Positions 1-8,801 are shown, numbered from the stretch's first letter. The stretch: DNA of 36,623 bases from Saprospiraceae bacterium (GCA_013001595.1 JABDMH010000091.1:1-36623); one strand, 5' to 3'. The notes: a model not told the origin generated them from the sequence alone. Translations and numbers: made by a program.

Positions 1-1258
1 GCTTCGACCTCAAATGCAAAGGGTTTAACCTGTAGATTATCACCCAATAAATCGGTGCTATAGATCTCCTTGGAGCCCTCAGAAAAATAAATTCGATTAC
101 TTAGTCTGTCTATATCTAAACCCTGGATTGTCTTATTGCGCACAACGACGGAAACCATTTCTCCAGAAGAAATATCAATACGATTGACCTTATTCCCCTT
201 TTCGATCCAGCAAAGGTTGTTTTTGTAGTGTATCAAATGACGTGGATTTTTAAGATCGCCCACAATTTCTCTCATACCAGACCAATCCATAGGGCTCATG
301 GCTATTCTGCCAGTCGTCCCATCAACCCAATATAAGATGTCATTTTCTTGATCTATTGCTAGGCCATTTGGACGTCCCACTCTTGTATAGATGGGGTCAA
401 ATTCGCCAGTTTCGATATCTACCCTGACGATGCTTTCGTAGCCAAAGTCAGATATGTACAAATCGTTTGCCTCAGCACGAAAACTAATGTTTAGGGCAAA
501 GAAAGAGATATCGTCTGCAGCTAATTCCTCGATTATTTCCCCTTGAGGATCGGCTTTGTAGATTTTTCTAGAAGCGGTGTAATAAATGATTTCATTTGTT
601 GGATCGACCGTCAGTGACCTTAATTTTCCAATAGTTACGAACTCGCTCTTTTTGCTACCGTCATAATTCAAACCTACCACTCTAAATAGATCGGAATAGT
701 ATATCGTATTATGGTTCGGATCAATCGTCGTATCAGATACAACGACCTCCTTTACTAATTTTTCGTTTAGTTGCGCGACCACCTCGCTCGAATAGTCGAT
801 CATGGAAATGCATATGAGATTGAAGCTGGCAGAATCAAGAATAAACATTCAGTGTCTTCAGAATAGTAAGGAGCCTGGGCTATTTTACCTGAGTGGGTGT
901 AGAGTACTTCAAATGCCTTTTGCTCTGAATCTGTCCTACATACCTTCGTTCTTCCTACTATAAATAGCAGATTGTCATTCATATCATATCCCAAGCCCGT
1001 TATACTGGCATCATATACCTTCCTCTGCAATCCCCTGCCGGATTCTTCAATTCGAGCAATGGCGTTGTTCCCTGCCACAAATAAATGGTCTGAATCCTCA
1101 ATTGGAACTGTGATCCCATATTGGGTAGGAGCAGGAAGGAATTGCTATAATTCACCTTCGGCATTTATCTTATAAATAGCCAAGAAATTATTGAAATATG
1201 CCTGAGATTTAATACTCCAGCATACCATGACTAGGATGGCAGAAAAAAGAACGCTCAC
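1..1258 (-). pseudogene. Secreted YWTD-type beta-propeller protein, disrupted and cut by the window edge
   Basis: Reading the minus strand from a GTG at 1258 gives a hydrophobic signal peptide (MSVLFSAILVMVCWSIKSQA), then repeated propeller blades of the LDL-receptor YWTD/NHL kind, for example ILYWVDGTTGRI, DLYISDFGYESIVRVD and IIYYTASRKIYKAD. Two lesions break it. An in-frame TAG lies at 1147-1145, with the same frame continuing sensibly on both sides. A one-base shift lies near 847-850, after which the other frame (MFILDSASFNLICIS) carries on the blade pattern to base 1. The shift is explained by loss of one A from a GAAATG-like run. The 3' end lies outside the window. Such proteins are usually secreted binding or scaffold modules; no enzyme motif is seen. 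The WYL regulator gene lies just upstream on the same strand. It could instead be a functional gene with sequencing errors, but the stop needs a substitution, so I favour decay. Confidence 0.7.
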
Positions 1259-1374
1259 GGGTCAGTGTCTTACAAATGATATTGTTCACCTAGGGCGATT
1301 CAAGTATCATGCCACATTGACTAGGCAATTACTTGAATGAGAGTGTATTAGATTACTTCGGCATGTCTCAACCT

Positions 1375-2409
1375 TTACCTGGTATTCCGCCCCCTAGGTT
1401 GCTTGTACAATGTCTGCATACGGAGAATTCTATCAGAAATCTTTTTCCGCAAATTTTCGGGACCTAGTACTTCTAGTTGGTCACCTAATGATAGTAAGAC
1501 GGTTTCCAATTCAAAGTTGGGAATTACTGAAATCTCAAATTCCATATGCTCTTGTGTCTCTTCAACAATCCGCTGAGATATGTGAATGGGTTTGGTGATC
1601 AAATATTTGGCGTTGTCCGCAGAAACTCTGAAAGTAACTTTGCAGACCTTGTTGTCTTTCGGAAGGGTAACACCGATAATATCTTCGAAGTATCGTCGTG
1701 GATCAAAATCTGGAATTCTGATAAAGCGGACAGGCTGTTTTTCCACAGCCAATAATCGATCGAGGGCGAAATTTCTGATGTCAAGTCGTTTATGATCATA
1801 GCAGATCAGAAACCATCGATTATCATATTCTTTAAGAATATAGGGACTGATGATTCTTGTATACGGTTTATCCAAGTAGAAGGGTTGATATTTGATTTCG
1901 ATGACATTTTCTTGTTGAATAAAATCGTACAGTTCATGCAGCCATTTTTGACCGGGTTCATTTAGGCTGTGGTCGAAATGAATTACTTCTTTATTGTTGG
2001 TCTCTTGTAGTGTCACGGTATGCTCCAACTTAGTGATTATGTTTTCAATACCAGAAGTATTTTTAAACCCTCGAAAATTCTTGAGAATTGATAAAGCATA
2101 TTGGAGTTCGAAAAGGTCATCCTTACCTAGGGGAAATTTTTGTATGGAGAATTCCGGATCCTCATACCGATAGCTATGGGTAGATCTATCATAGACGATG
2201 GGTGCGTAGTAACCTAACTTCCCATCACGCATAGCTTTAAGGTCATACATAATGGTGCGCCTTGAAGGAATGACATCAAGTCCTTCATATTCGTATATCT
2301 TTTCAGCGCAGGCATCCGCCAGCGCTTCCCATGTCCAGAGTCTATTGCGTTTGGCTAGGCATTCATCAATGGTACGATAACGGATCAGTGCATGCAGATT
2401 TGTAGGCAT
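1375..2409 (-). CDS. WYL-domain transcriptional regulator (YafY/PafC-like)
   Basis: A cytoplasmic DNA-binding regulator of 344 residues, within the usual 300-350 range. Residues 1-80 form a helix-turn-helix region that opens with IRYRTIDECLA, as in many Bacteroidota members. A WYL domain occupies about 165-235, with the recognisable stretches IEIKYQPFYL, ISPYILKEYDNRWFLICYD and LALDRL-like NFALDRL, followed by a WCX-like C-terminal extension ending near residue 335. WYL domains are thought to bind nucleic-acid or nucleotide ligands and control the attached HTH. The ATG at 2409 is the first start and gives a complete N terminus. A TATCTTTG box lies about 63 bp upstream. The gene is intact although both neighbours on its strand are broken; its target genes cannot be deduced here. 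Confidence 0.88.
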   Translation of the reverse strand: MPTNLHALIRYRTIDECLAKRNRLWTWEALADACAEKIYEYEGLDVIPSRRTIMYDLKAMRDGKLGYYAPIVYDRSTHSYRYEDPEFSIQKFPLGKDDLFELQYALSILKNFRGFKNTSGIENIITKLEHTVTLQETNNKEVIHFDHSLNEPGQKWLHELYDFIQQENVIEIKYQPFYLDKPYTRIISPYILKEYDNRWFLICYDHKRLDIRNFALDRLLAVEKQPVRFIRIPDFDPRRYFEDIIGVTLPKDNKVCKVTFRVSADNAKYLITKPIHISQRIVEETQEHMEFEISVIPNFELETVLLSLGDQLEVLGPENLRKKISDRILRMQTLYKQPRGRNTR

Positions 2410-2471
2410 AGTCTCTTTTGGATATCAACAATGTGAACAAAAAGTAAGCAAGTTGAGATTTTCACACATTG

Positions 2472-2479
2472 CAAAGATA
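2472..2479 (-). promoter_or_regulatory. Bacteroidota -7 promoter box for the WYL regulator gene
   Basis: The minus strand reads TATCTTTG, an exact match to the Bacteroidota sigma-ABfr -7 consensus TAnnTTTG. It lies about 63 bp before the ATG at 2409. I see no convincing -33 TTG at the usual distance, so this rests on the -7 box and its position. Confidence 0.45.
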
Positions 2480-2513
2480 ATCTACGATCAAAAGAAGTAT
2501 GCGCTTGTTTTGC

Positions 2514-2558
2514 AAAAAAACAAACGGATAGTTAGTTGACCTGACTGCCCGTCCGTTT
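2514..2558 (-). terminator. Probable rho-independent terminator behind the small secreted-protein pseudogene
   Basis: On the minus strand a 7-bp stem (AAACGGA / TCCGTTT) encloses a long 23-base loop and is followed by GTTTTTTT. It sits about 40 bp past the restored stop codon at 2600, where a terminator would be expected. The loop is longer than usual, so confidence is moderate. Confidence 0.45.
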
Positions 2559-2599
2559 TAGTCCTAATGGAGTGCTGAACCAAATGTTTTTGGTGATAG

Positions 2600-3039
2600 C
2601 TACTTCCCTTGGCCTGCATGTCTAAATATTAGATCGTCTCCGTCTTGATATTCGATCACAAAAACTGGAATTAAGCCTTGGGGTATATTGGCCACACATT
2701 TTGTGATAGTAGCTTTCTTCTGCTGTTCTTAAATTCGCCAGCTATGTCACCGATTTTCAGCTGAGCTGTAGGCCATATCAGAAATCCCATCTTACTCTTT
2801 TCGATTCTATATCCTTTTGCCGAAATGAGCTTCATTTCTCGTACCACACCAAAGGAAAATTGGTTCGGACTCTTACGCAGTTTTTCTGCATAGCCTGTGG
2901 TTGCTGAAAACTTAGGAACACTCTCAATACGGATCCATCCATCTGCAGTATTTCCAGCTTTATTTTGAGCCATAGCAGTAATGGATTGACCTATTAAAAG
3001 GAAGGTCATCAAGGTTAATATGCCTAATTCTTTCATCAC
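2600..3039 (-). pseudogene. Small secreted protein of unknown function, frameshifted
   Basis: The first frame opens at 3039 with MMKELGILTLMTFLLIGQ, a signal peptide ending near ITAMAQ, and runs 122 residues to a stop at 2671. The last part of that frame (SRRKLLSQNVWPIYPKA) looks unnatural. Shifting by one base near 2728-2731 gives a more protein-like C terminus that includes TITKCVANIPQGLIPVFVIE and ends at TAG 2602-2600. The site reads TTTAAG where TTTAAAG would keep the frame, so a single lost A explains it. The restored protein would be about 145 residues, periplasmic or secreted, with beta-rich composition and no recognised family. It could be a real pseudogene or a homopolymer error in the assembly. 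A terminator follows it. Confidence 0.6.
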
Positions 3040-3204
3040 GTTTGATTTTTAATTATATCGAAAGTAAGTGGAGGACAGCTCATGTTTTTCACCCATTTGG
3101 GTAATATTACACGAACGTGCCTCAGGGCGGGATCATTTAAAAATTAAAATGGAAATTTGTTGAGCCGCTGAACGAATTTTCGCAGCTAAGTAGAGGGATC
3201 AATC

Positions 3205-3855
3205 TTACCGCAGATAGTCACTAATTCGATGATATTTTGCAGAGAACCAAGTTTTGGGTAGTAGATGAGTTTTGTCTTCACCGTAATACCCGTAACCCCA
3301 AATTTCGTAAGAGTCTGAAGAGACGGTTTCTTTAAAGTATTCTTTGCGCAGCGGATCATCCACATTTCTGGACCAAATGATCGTGTGCTCATCATCAAGC
3401 TTGCCAAGGTGCACAATCTTCTCATCGGGTTTTTGCACAACACACCACATTAGACCCTGCTGAACTTTGTTTACCCCCATGGCGGTGACATGTGTTGTGT
3501 TACCATTCTCTGTATAGGAGTCTGTGATGGTTACTTTCTGAAAGTAGGGCGAGGTTGACTCATATACCTGTCTCACCTGCACACTATCTTGGAGCCAACC
3601 ATCCCTCGAACTAGTAAAATAGGTCTCAAGATCCTCACCTTTAACTTTATCATTTTGCTGCCCTTTAGGATTCGTATAGATGTAAAAAGTGCCCTGCCAA
3701 ATTCCATCCAAGGGAAGAAATACGTTTTTATAGACGGTATCAAGCTCAACGAATGAGGGTTCACTCATGTCTTGATCCAAATTTACTTGTCTCGAACAGT
3801 GAGCTGCCAGAAATCCAACAGTTAAGCACATGTAAATATGGTATTTTTTCATCAT
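3205..3855 (-). CDS. Putative lipoprotein of unknown function
   Basis: A 216-residue protein beginning MMKKYHIYMCLTVGFLAAHC. The basic start, hydrophobic core and Cys20 resemble a lipoprotein signal, although the lipobox (LAAHC) is not ideal because it has His before the Cys. The mature part is rich in Tyr, Trp, Asp and Thr. It contains a segment typical of lipocalin-like or 'treatment response' beta-barrels (DGIWQGTFYIYTNPKG near 50-65, then repeated alternating strands), suggesting an 8-stranded barrel; that fold is inferred from pattern only. I do not recognise the family. It stands alone, divergent from the 2H phosphoesterase gene 103 bp away, and is probably outer-membrane anchored. Confidence 0.7.
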   Translation of the reverse strand: MMKKYHIYMCLTVGFLAAHCSRQVNLDQDMSEPSFVELDTVYKNVFLPLDGIWQGTFYIYTNPKGQQNDKVKGEDLETYFTSSRDGWLQDSVQVRQVYESTSPYFQKVTITDSYTENGNTTHVTAMGVNKVQQGLMWCVVQKPDEKIVHLGKLDDEHTIIWSRNVDDPLRKEYFKETVSSDSYEIWGYGYYGEDKTHLLPKTWFSAKYHRISDYLR

Positions 3856-3958
3856 GTAAATTGATTTGACTACATTGTAGCTGTTCTGCGATCAAGAACA
3901 TTCGGCATTATAGAAAGAGCCAAAATTACATTAAAACAAGAAAAAGATCTGTCCTCAG

Positions 3959-4498
3959 ATGACCGAGAGCTTATGCTTTATTGGTGTTGTACCACCAGAA
4001 GAGCTGCAAACGAAAGTAACAGTACTGAAAAAATGGGTCGCCACTAAATATAATAGTAGACATGCGTTGAAATCAGCACCGCATATCACATTGGTTCCAC
4101 CCTTCTGGTGGGAGGATGGACGCTTGGAGGATCTGTTTGAAAGCCTGATTTCCTTTGGTGGAGATCAGCAGCCAATAGACATACACTTGAAAGGTTTTGG
4201 AGCATTTAATCCCAGAGTGATATTTATCGATGTTGGAGATCCTGGACCCTTGCTCAGATTGCATGATCGATTGCACCAACATTTACAGGAATCGCTCTCT
4301 TTCAAGAAGAACCACCGAGCAAAGTTTAATCCTCATATGACGATTGCATTTAAGGATCTCAGTAAGAGCGCTTTTTACAGAGCATGGGAATATTTTCAAC
4401 GTCAAAGTTTTCTCGAACATTTCACTGCAGACCACTTTACGCTCTTTCTGCATCGTCAAGGTCGATGGCACATCGAAAAAGACTTTCCATTTGGATAG
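3959..4498 (+). CDS. 2H phosphoesterase superfamily protein (2'-5' RNA ligase / cyclic phosphodiesterase-like)
   Basis: A 179-residue cytoplasmic protein with the two His-x-Thr motifs that define the 2H superfamily: PHITLVPP (His42, Thr44) and NPHMTIAF (His126, Thr128), about 84 residues apart as expected for the bilobal fold. The length fits the ThpR/YjcG group. Members cleave or ligate 2'-5' linkages or open 2',3'-cyclic nucleotides and are linked to RNA metabolism; the physiological substrate of Bacteroidota members is mostly unknown. The gene is monocistronic, divergent from the lipoprotein gene, and followed by about 0.7 kb without an intact gene. The start at 3959 is the only ATG that leaves the N-terminal strand (SLCFIGVVPP) complete. 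Confidence 0.88.
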   Translation: MTESLCFIGVVPPEELQTKVTVLKKWVATKYNSRHALKSAPHITLVPPFWWEDGRLEDLFESLISFGGDQQPIDIHLKGFGAFNPRVIFIDVGDPGPLLRLHDRLHQHLQESLSFKKNHRAKFNPHMTIAFKDLSKSAFYRAWEYFQRQSFLEHFTADHFTLFLHRQGRWHIEKDFPFG

Positions 4499-5182
4499 TA
4501 CAATACTCGATATTACTGCTGGTTCCGCAAAGGAATTGTTGTTTGGAAGACTAGTGGATGCACTCCGAAAAGGTCACCAAATCAAAAATGGCTCTTTTGG
4601 CAATCTTTCCATTTTTCTCGGGTAGTGCAATGTCTGATAAATATCTATCAAGTTTGACTTGTTCTTTTGCACCAGTATTGCGTTGCGGATCCTCTTGTAT
4701 AGCTCTGCTATATAAGGGAACCTGCGCCTTATCCTAGCACAAAATAACTGCGTCACTGCGGGATACATACCCATCAGACTTTACACGTGCTGATACTCAG
4801 GCATCACCCAGCACACAGACTCGATTAAGATTTTGGAAACATTCGAGAATATTTTGAGTCAGTTCAAGGCGTGGGTTCTCGTTCATAGCCAATACTAAGG
4901 ACGGGTTCTACAAAGATGATATGGCACACAAAGAAATCGAATGAACCAATATTGTTTATCGCGTTAGCGTGCTTGTCTCGAAAAAGTGCAAATCTTATTC
5001 AAAATAGACTCATTTTATGAAGTTGGCACTTTCCGGAATACATTCACTAGTAGAAGATTGCACAAATATTAGCAAGTATTCTAATCCCTCTTGGCCAGGA
5101 CAATGGCCCTGCCTACGTTTCGACGCCTTGACTGAAACCAAGATGAAATTAGAATTCACTACAAAATCTAATACATCGTCTA
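4499..5182. other. 684-bp stretch without an intact gene; probable decayed minus-strand coding sequence
   Basis: No complete gene is seen. On the minus strand three consecutive stretches in different frames look protein-like. First comes RDKHANAINNIGSFDFFVCH, continuing into VEPVLSIG (about 4985-4875). Next is SLVLAMNENPRLELTQ, continuing to NRVCVLGDA (about 4910-4806). Last is YPAVTQLFCARIRRRFPYIA, continuing for about 65 codons (4774-4574). The order and small overlaps fit one ancestral gene broken by several indels. I cannot name the family. No promoter, terminator or RNA structure was evident. Confidence 0.35.
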
Positions 5183-6040
5183 CTAGCTGGTCGGAAAGCT
5201 AGAAGATAATAGCCCTTTAGTTTCCAATTGAAATCGACCCTCATCAGTTTGTGCTATCTTTCCCACTTCTGTGGTGGGATCATGTTCGAAGATAAGTAGC
5301 CTATCTTCCGCTACGCATTCTGTAAGGACACGTTCTTTCTCCATAAGAGTCAGCGCAGGCTGCATATCGTAGGCCATGATGTACGGCAAGCGGATGTGCC
5401 ACTTGGATGGAATGAGATCCGCAGCATATAAATACTTCTGCATGCCTTGGTCAATTAGTAAGAGCATCTGAGCATCAGTGTGTCCGTCCACAAAGCGTAC
5501 TTTTAAGCCAGACAACCATGGTACATCATCGCTCTGGCAGTCTATAAATTGCAGACATCCTTGTTCTTTTAAGGGCACAAAATTCTCTTTCAAGAAAGAA
5601 GAAACTTCTCTAGGGTTAGGATCAGATGCGTAGTTGTAGTGCCTCTCATTTGACCAGTAAGTTGCATTGGGGAAAGTGGGAATTATTCTTCCATGTCGAT
5701 TGTGACAGAGGGCTCCACCGACATGATCAAAGTGAAAATGAGTGATGAAAACATCGGTTATTTCTTCGGAAGCAAAACCTTGCTCGGTTAGTGATTCTTC
5801 AAGTTCTTGCCCGTGTGGATAAAAATGAGAACGAAATCTCTCTCCCTGCTTGAAGCCAATGCCTGTATCGACCAATATTTTACGATCATCTACTTCAATT
5901 AGGATACTGCGCATGGTCCAGGTACACAAATTATCTTGATCAGCAGGATTCATTCTATTCCAGATCCGCTTAGGTACGACTCCAAACATGGCACCTCCGT
6001 CCAACTTAAACATCCCGGCTTCAACTACGCTAATTTTCAT
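5183..6040 (-). CDS. MBL-fold metallo-hydrolase (lactonase/AttM-like)
   Basis: A 285-residue metallo-beta-lactamase-fold enzyme. It carries the metal motif THFHFDHVGG (His101, His103, Asp105, His106), a downstream metal His in VDGHTDAQ, a bridging Asp in LYAADLIPS and a C-terminal His in FEHDP. The layout resembles N-acyl-homoserine-lactone lactonase-like and other quorum-quenching or ester-hydrolysing members, but substrate cannot be read from sequence. No signal peptide is visible, so it should be cytoplasmic. The start is taken as the ATG at 6040, whose A is shared with the stop of ribH (TGATG), which implies translational coupling. A GTG at 6043 is the alternative. A link between the hydrolase and riboflavin synthesis is not obvious, and the coupling may only be for expression. 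Confidence 0.87.
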   Translation of the reverse strand: MKISVVEAGMFKLDGGAMFGVVPKRIWNRMNPADQDNLCTWTMRSILIEVDDRKILVDTGIGFKQGERFRSHFYPHGQELEESLTEQGFASEEITDVFITHFHFDHVGGALCHNRHGRIIPTFPNATYWSNERHYNYASDPNPREVSSFLKENFVPLKEQGCLQFIDCQSDDVPWLSGLKVRFVDGHTDAQMLLLIDQGMQKYLYAADLIPSKWHIRLPYIMAYDMQPALTLMEKERVLTECVAEDRLLIFEHDPTTEVGKIAQTDEGRFQLETKGLLSSSFPTS

Positions 6041-6558
6041 CACTTAAATCCTATGGAATTGATGCTGTCCTTAAGTTGCTGCTTTAGAGCGACCATTTTC
6101 AGTGCGGTGTGTGCGGCTTCCACGCCTTTATTGCCATGTTTCCCACCAGCGCGCTCTCTGGCCTGTTGTTGATTGTTTGGCGTAAGCACACCAAAAATGA
6201 AAGGTTTGGATCTGACAATTGACAGCTGAGTCAAGCCTTGAGCAACGGCGAGATTAATGTATTCGTTGTGCTTGGTCTCACCTTGAATGACGCAGCCCAG
6301 ACAGATGATGGCATCAGGGCTATGACGATCATCTACCATCCTTGCTGCGGCAGGAAGTTCAAAAGATCCTGGGACATGAAAAACTAAAATGCCTTTGTCC
6401 GTAATGCCTTGCTGTTGCAAGGTGAGGCAACAACCCTTTAGCAATGCATCAGTGATTTCACTATTCCAATCAGAGACTACGACACCTATTATCACCTGGG
6501 AGGCACCTTCAAGATGGTGCTGCTGATCTGTTGAAAGATTTTGCTCAGAAGAACTCAT
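6040..6558 (-). CDS. ribH: 6,7-dimethyl-8-ribityllumazine synthase (riboflavin biosynthesis)
   Basis: This enzyme condenses 5-amino-6-ribitylaminouracil with 3,4-dihydroxy-2-butanone 4-phosphate to give lumazine, the penultimate step of riboflavin synthesis, in the cytosol. Family marks are all present: the substrate loop VPGSFELPAAA (about 62-72), the catalytic-His segment GCVIQGETKHNEYI (His97) and the C-terminal GGKHGNKGVEAAHTALKM. I place the start at 6558 (MSSSEQNLST), giving 172 residues as in other Bacteroidota. An upstream ATG at 6618 would add 20 poorly conserved residues. The gene follows the TPR gene by 242 bp on the same strand and overlaps the start of the metallo-hydrolase. I saw no FMN riboswitch fold upstream. 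Confidence 0.95.
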   Translation of the reverse strand: MSSSEQNLSTDQQHHLEGASQVIIGVVVSDWNSEITDALLKGCCLTLQQQGITDKGILVFHVPGSFELPAAARMVDDRHSPDAIICLGCVIQGETKHNEYINLAVAQGLTQLSIVRSKPFIFGVLTPNNQQQARERAGGKHGNKGVEAAHTALKMVALKQQLKDSINSIGFK

Positions 6559-6800
6559 AATTTTACTGTTTAGGATTTCTTTGACAGATCCCAAAACTTC
6601 CAAACAAGGATTATTCAAGGGAGTCTCGTAGTGAGGGTCAAAGATGCAATAAAGAAGGGTGCTGATGCGTCCGCCATTGAAACATTTTTTGACTAATAAT
6701 ATAAAGTCTAGTGCATAATCCGAGATTAAAAGTAAGAAAGCCCAACTACCATTAGGTAATCGAGCTTTAAAATCGGTGGATCTTTGCTAATAATCTGTGG

Positions 6801-7499
6801 TTAATTAGCCCCCGCTTGAGCGCGTTCAATGAACTTATCTATATTAAATCCATCCTGGCTTTTGGCATACTCGCGTTTGATTTCTTGATAAACATCTGCT
6901 GCATCAGCATACTGACCTTGTTTTTCGTATAACAGTCCCAGCTTCTTCAAATAGTATGGGGATAGAAAATCATTGCTGGCTGCGTTAGCTGCAGAGCGAT
7001 AAGATTTGATGGCTTCATCAAATTCCTCTAATTCGGAGTAAGCATCCCCCAGTGCACCATACTTCATAATCGGTGTAATCTCACCTGCTGGATCAAAATC
7101 ACTTAAATAACTGATTGCTGCATCAAATTTTCCCAAGTGTAGGTATGATATGCCTGCATAGTATAGAGCTAGATTGGCAACATCAGTGCCCCTGTAATTG
7201 TCAATGATGTCGAGAAATCCTGAGTATCCACCTCCTGGATTCAAGAGGGCAAGTTCAAATGAGTCACGCTGAAACTGCAACTCTGCTTGAAAAATCTGCT
7301 CAGCAGCTTCCTTTTCCTGAGGTAATTTGTAGAATGTATGGTAGGCAAAATATCCCCCAACAATCAATGCAAGGCCTCCCAAAATTCCCAGAAGCAAGTT
7401 TTGGTTTCGCTCAAAGAAATCACCAGCTTGTTCCGTGACTTCGACTATGTCAACCAGCGTTTCTTCCTCCGCTCGTCTTGTTTTTCTTCTCCTAGCCAT
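6801..7499 (-). CDS. Membrane-anchored tetratricopeptide repeat protein (YfgM-like)
   Basis: A 232-residue protein with a charged N terminus (MARRRKTRRAEEE), one transmembrane helix at about 35-55 (NLLLGILGGLALIVGGYFAY) and TPR-like helix pairs from about 105 to 225. Examples are ALYYAGISYLHLGKFDAAIS, YGALGDAYSELEEFDEAIK and LGLLYEKQGQYADAADVY. The TPR part should face the periplasm and act as a docking surface, as in YfgM. In many Bacteroidota this protein lies next to ribH and recF; here ribH follows directly while recF is about 19 kb away. A TATCTTTG promoter box lies 23 bp before the start. The exact role is unknown. Confidence 0.88.
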   Translation of the reverse strand: MARRRKTRRAEEETLVDIVEVTEQAGDFFERNQNLLLGILGGLALIVGGYFAYHTFYKLPQEKEAAEQIFQAELQFQRDSFELALLNPGGGYSGFLDIIDNYRGTDVANLALYYAGISYLHLGKFDAAISYLSDFDPAGEITPIMKYGALGDAYSELEEFDEAIKSYRSAANAASNDFLSPYYLKKLGLLYEKQGQYADAADVYQEIKREYAKSQDGFNIDKFIERAQAGAN

Positions 7500-7521
7500 A
7501 TTGCTCGTTGCAAAATTTTTG

Positions 7522-7529
7522 CAAAGATA
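7522..7529 (-). promoter_or_regulatory. Bacteroidota -7 promoter box for the TPR gene
   Basis: The minus strand reads TATCTTTG, an exact TAnnTTTG match, 23 bp ahead of the ATG at 7499, implying a 5' UTR of only about 15 nt. No strong -33 TTG is visible at 17-23 bp. Confidence 0.5.
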
Positions 7530-7652
7530 GTTTTTACAATTGAAATGATGGCATCTTAGCGACTAAAATGGTGGGTAGGTCTAAAAGCCTGTTATGCTGA
7601 CCTCTATTTGATTACATATTAGGAGAAACCTTGATATATGACCTACTACTAT

Positions 7653-7698
7653 ATGGGATATGATGAATGAATGCCAGCGTCAAAACCTTATATCCCAT
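7653..7698. other. 9-bp inverted repeat downstream of pdhA
   Basis: ATGGGATAT at 7653-7661 and ATATCCCAT at 7690-7698 are perfectly complementary across a 28-bp spacer, 24 bp past the stop of pdhA. It could be a loose transcription terminator or an operator. It has no T-run, so the role is uncertain. Confidence 0.3.
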
Positions 7699-7721
7699 TC
7701 CGATCACGAAGAGGCACTTAT

Positions 7722-8735
7722 CTAATCGCGAATGAAGGGAAAGTCAGCCTGCACGTAATTGTCTTCGTACAATTCTGATGGATTTGGAAATTCAGAATTT
7801 TCTGCAAATTCCACTGCTTCAGCTACAGTCTCTTTGACTTTATCCTTGATGGCTTTGACCTCAGCTTCTGTGGCGATGCCATCTTCTATCAGTTTTTTCT
7901 CCAAAAGTTTCACTGGATCTCTTTCCTGATATTCCTTCAACTCATCTTTGCTTCGATATCTTGCCGGGTCAGACACTGAGTGACCTTTATAACGATAGGT
8001 CTTAAGTTCTAAGAAGTAGGGCCCCTTTCCAGCTCTAATATGTTTAGCAGCTTTCAAGAGGGCTTCATGGACACTGATGGGGTCCATAGCATCTACCGGC
8101 TCAGAAGGAATATCAAAGGAATATCCGAGTTTATAGATCTCGGTTACATTGCTGGTGCGATCAACCGATGTACCCATTGCATAGTGATTGTTTTCACAAA
8201 TATATAGCACTGGGAGCTTCCAGGTCGCTGCCAAATTAAAGGACTCAAAGACAGCTCCTTGCCTGGCAGCACCATCACCAAACATAGTTACTGATAGGTT
8301 GTCGGAACCCCTGTACTTTTCGGCAAAACCTATTCCGGTACCAATTGGTACCTGCGCCGCCACAATTCCATTACCACCGAAGTAGTTCTTTTCCTTACTG
8401 AAAAAGTGCATCGATCCTCCCTTTCCCTTTACAATGCCAGTCTTCTTACCGAATAACTCTGCCATGCAAGCTTTGGGATCAATACCACGCATGAGCGCAA
8501 TACCATGCTGCCGGTAACCCGTAACAATTGGATCTTCTGGCCTGATTCCTGTAAGTAAACCTGCTGCAATGGCTTCCTGCCCAATATAGACATGACAGAA
8601 ACCGCGGACTTTATTTTGGCCATACGCCATCAATGTACGCTCCTCGAAGCGCCGAATCAATAACATGATGTCATACCATTTCAAGTATGTTTCCTTACTG
8701 TATTTCGATTTGCGCTTCGCAGCTACCTTTCCCAT
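7722..8735 (-). CDS. pdhA: Pyruvate dehydrogenase E1 component, alpha subunit
   Basis: The thiamine-diphosphate-binding half of the E1 heterotetramer, which decarboxylates pyruvate and passes the acetyl group to lipoyl-E2. The ThDP/Mg motif begins GDGAARQG at about 153 and ends ENNHYAMGT at about 181, with standard spacing. The phosphorylation-loop-like YRYKGHSVSDPARYR and GGSMHFF are typical of PDH E1 alpha. I start it at 8735 (MGKVAAKRKSKYSKETY), giving 337 residues. An in-frame ATG at 8801 would lie upstream of the likely promoter box (8765-8772) and adds unconserved residues. The E1 beta and E2 genes are not adjacent, so it is an orphan subunit gene here; in many relatives the E2 gene follows directly. 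Confidence 0.94.
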   Translation of the reverse strand: MGKVAAKRKSKYSKETYLKWYDIMLLIRRFEERTLMAYGQNKVRGFCHVYIGQEAIAAGLLTGIRPEDPIVTGYRQHGIALMRGIDPKACMAELFGKKTGIVKGKGGSMHFFSKEKNYFGGNGIVAAQVPIGTGIGFAEKYRGSDNLSVTMFGDGAARQGAVFESFNLAATWKLPVLYICENNHYAMGTSVDRTSNVTEIYKLGYSFDIPSEPVDAMDPISVHEALLKAAKHIRAGKGPYFLELKTYRYKGHSVSDPARYRSKDELKEYQERDPVKLLEKKLIEDGIATEAEVKAIKDKVKETVAEAVEFAENSEFPNPSELYEDNYVQADFPFIRD

Positions 8736-8764
8736 ATATCCGCAATCTTTGATAAAGTGTGCCT

Positions 8765-8772
8765 CAAAGTTA
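8765..8772 (-). promoter_or_regulatory. Bacteroidota -7 promoter box for pdhA
   Basis: The minus strand reads TAACTTTG, matching TAnnTTTG, 30 bp before the ATG at 8735. Its position argues for the shorter protein start, because the upstream ATG at 8801 would not be transcribed from here. The -33 element is not clear. Confidence 0.4.
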
Positions 8773-8801
8773 AACATTTGACTGCAAAAATCAGGATACA
8801 A

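Noticed and set aside
3186-3443. 85-codon open frame on the minus strand inside the lipoprotein gene
   Set aside because: It overlaps the lipoprotein gene in another frame and has no protein-like features; treated as a shadow.
6559-6800. FMN riboswitch upstream of ribH
   Set aside because: I could not find the conserved RFN core segments on the minus strand in this region.
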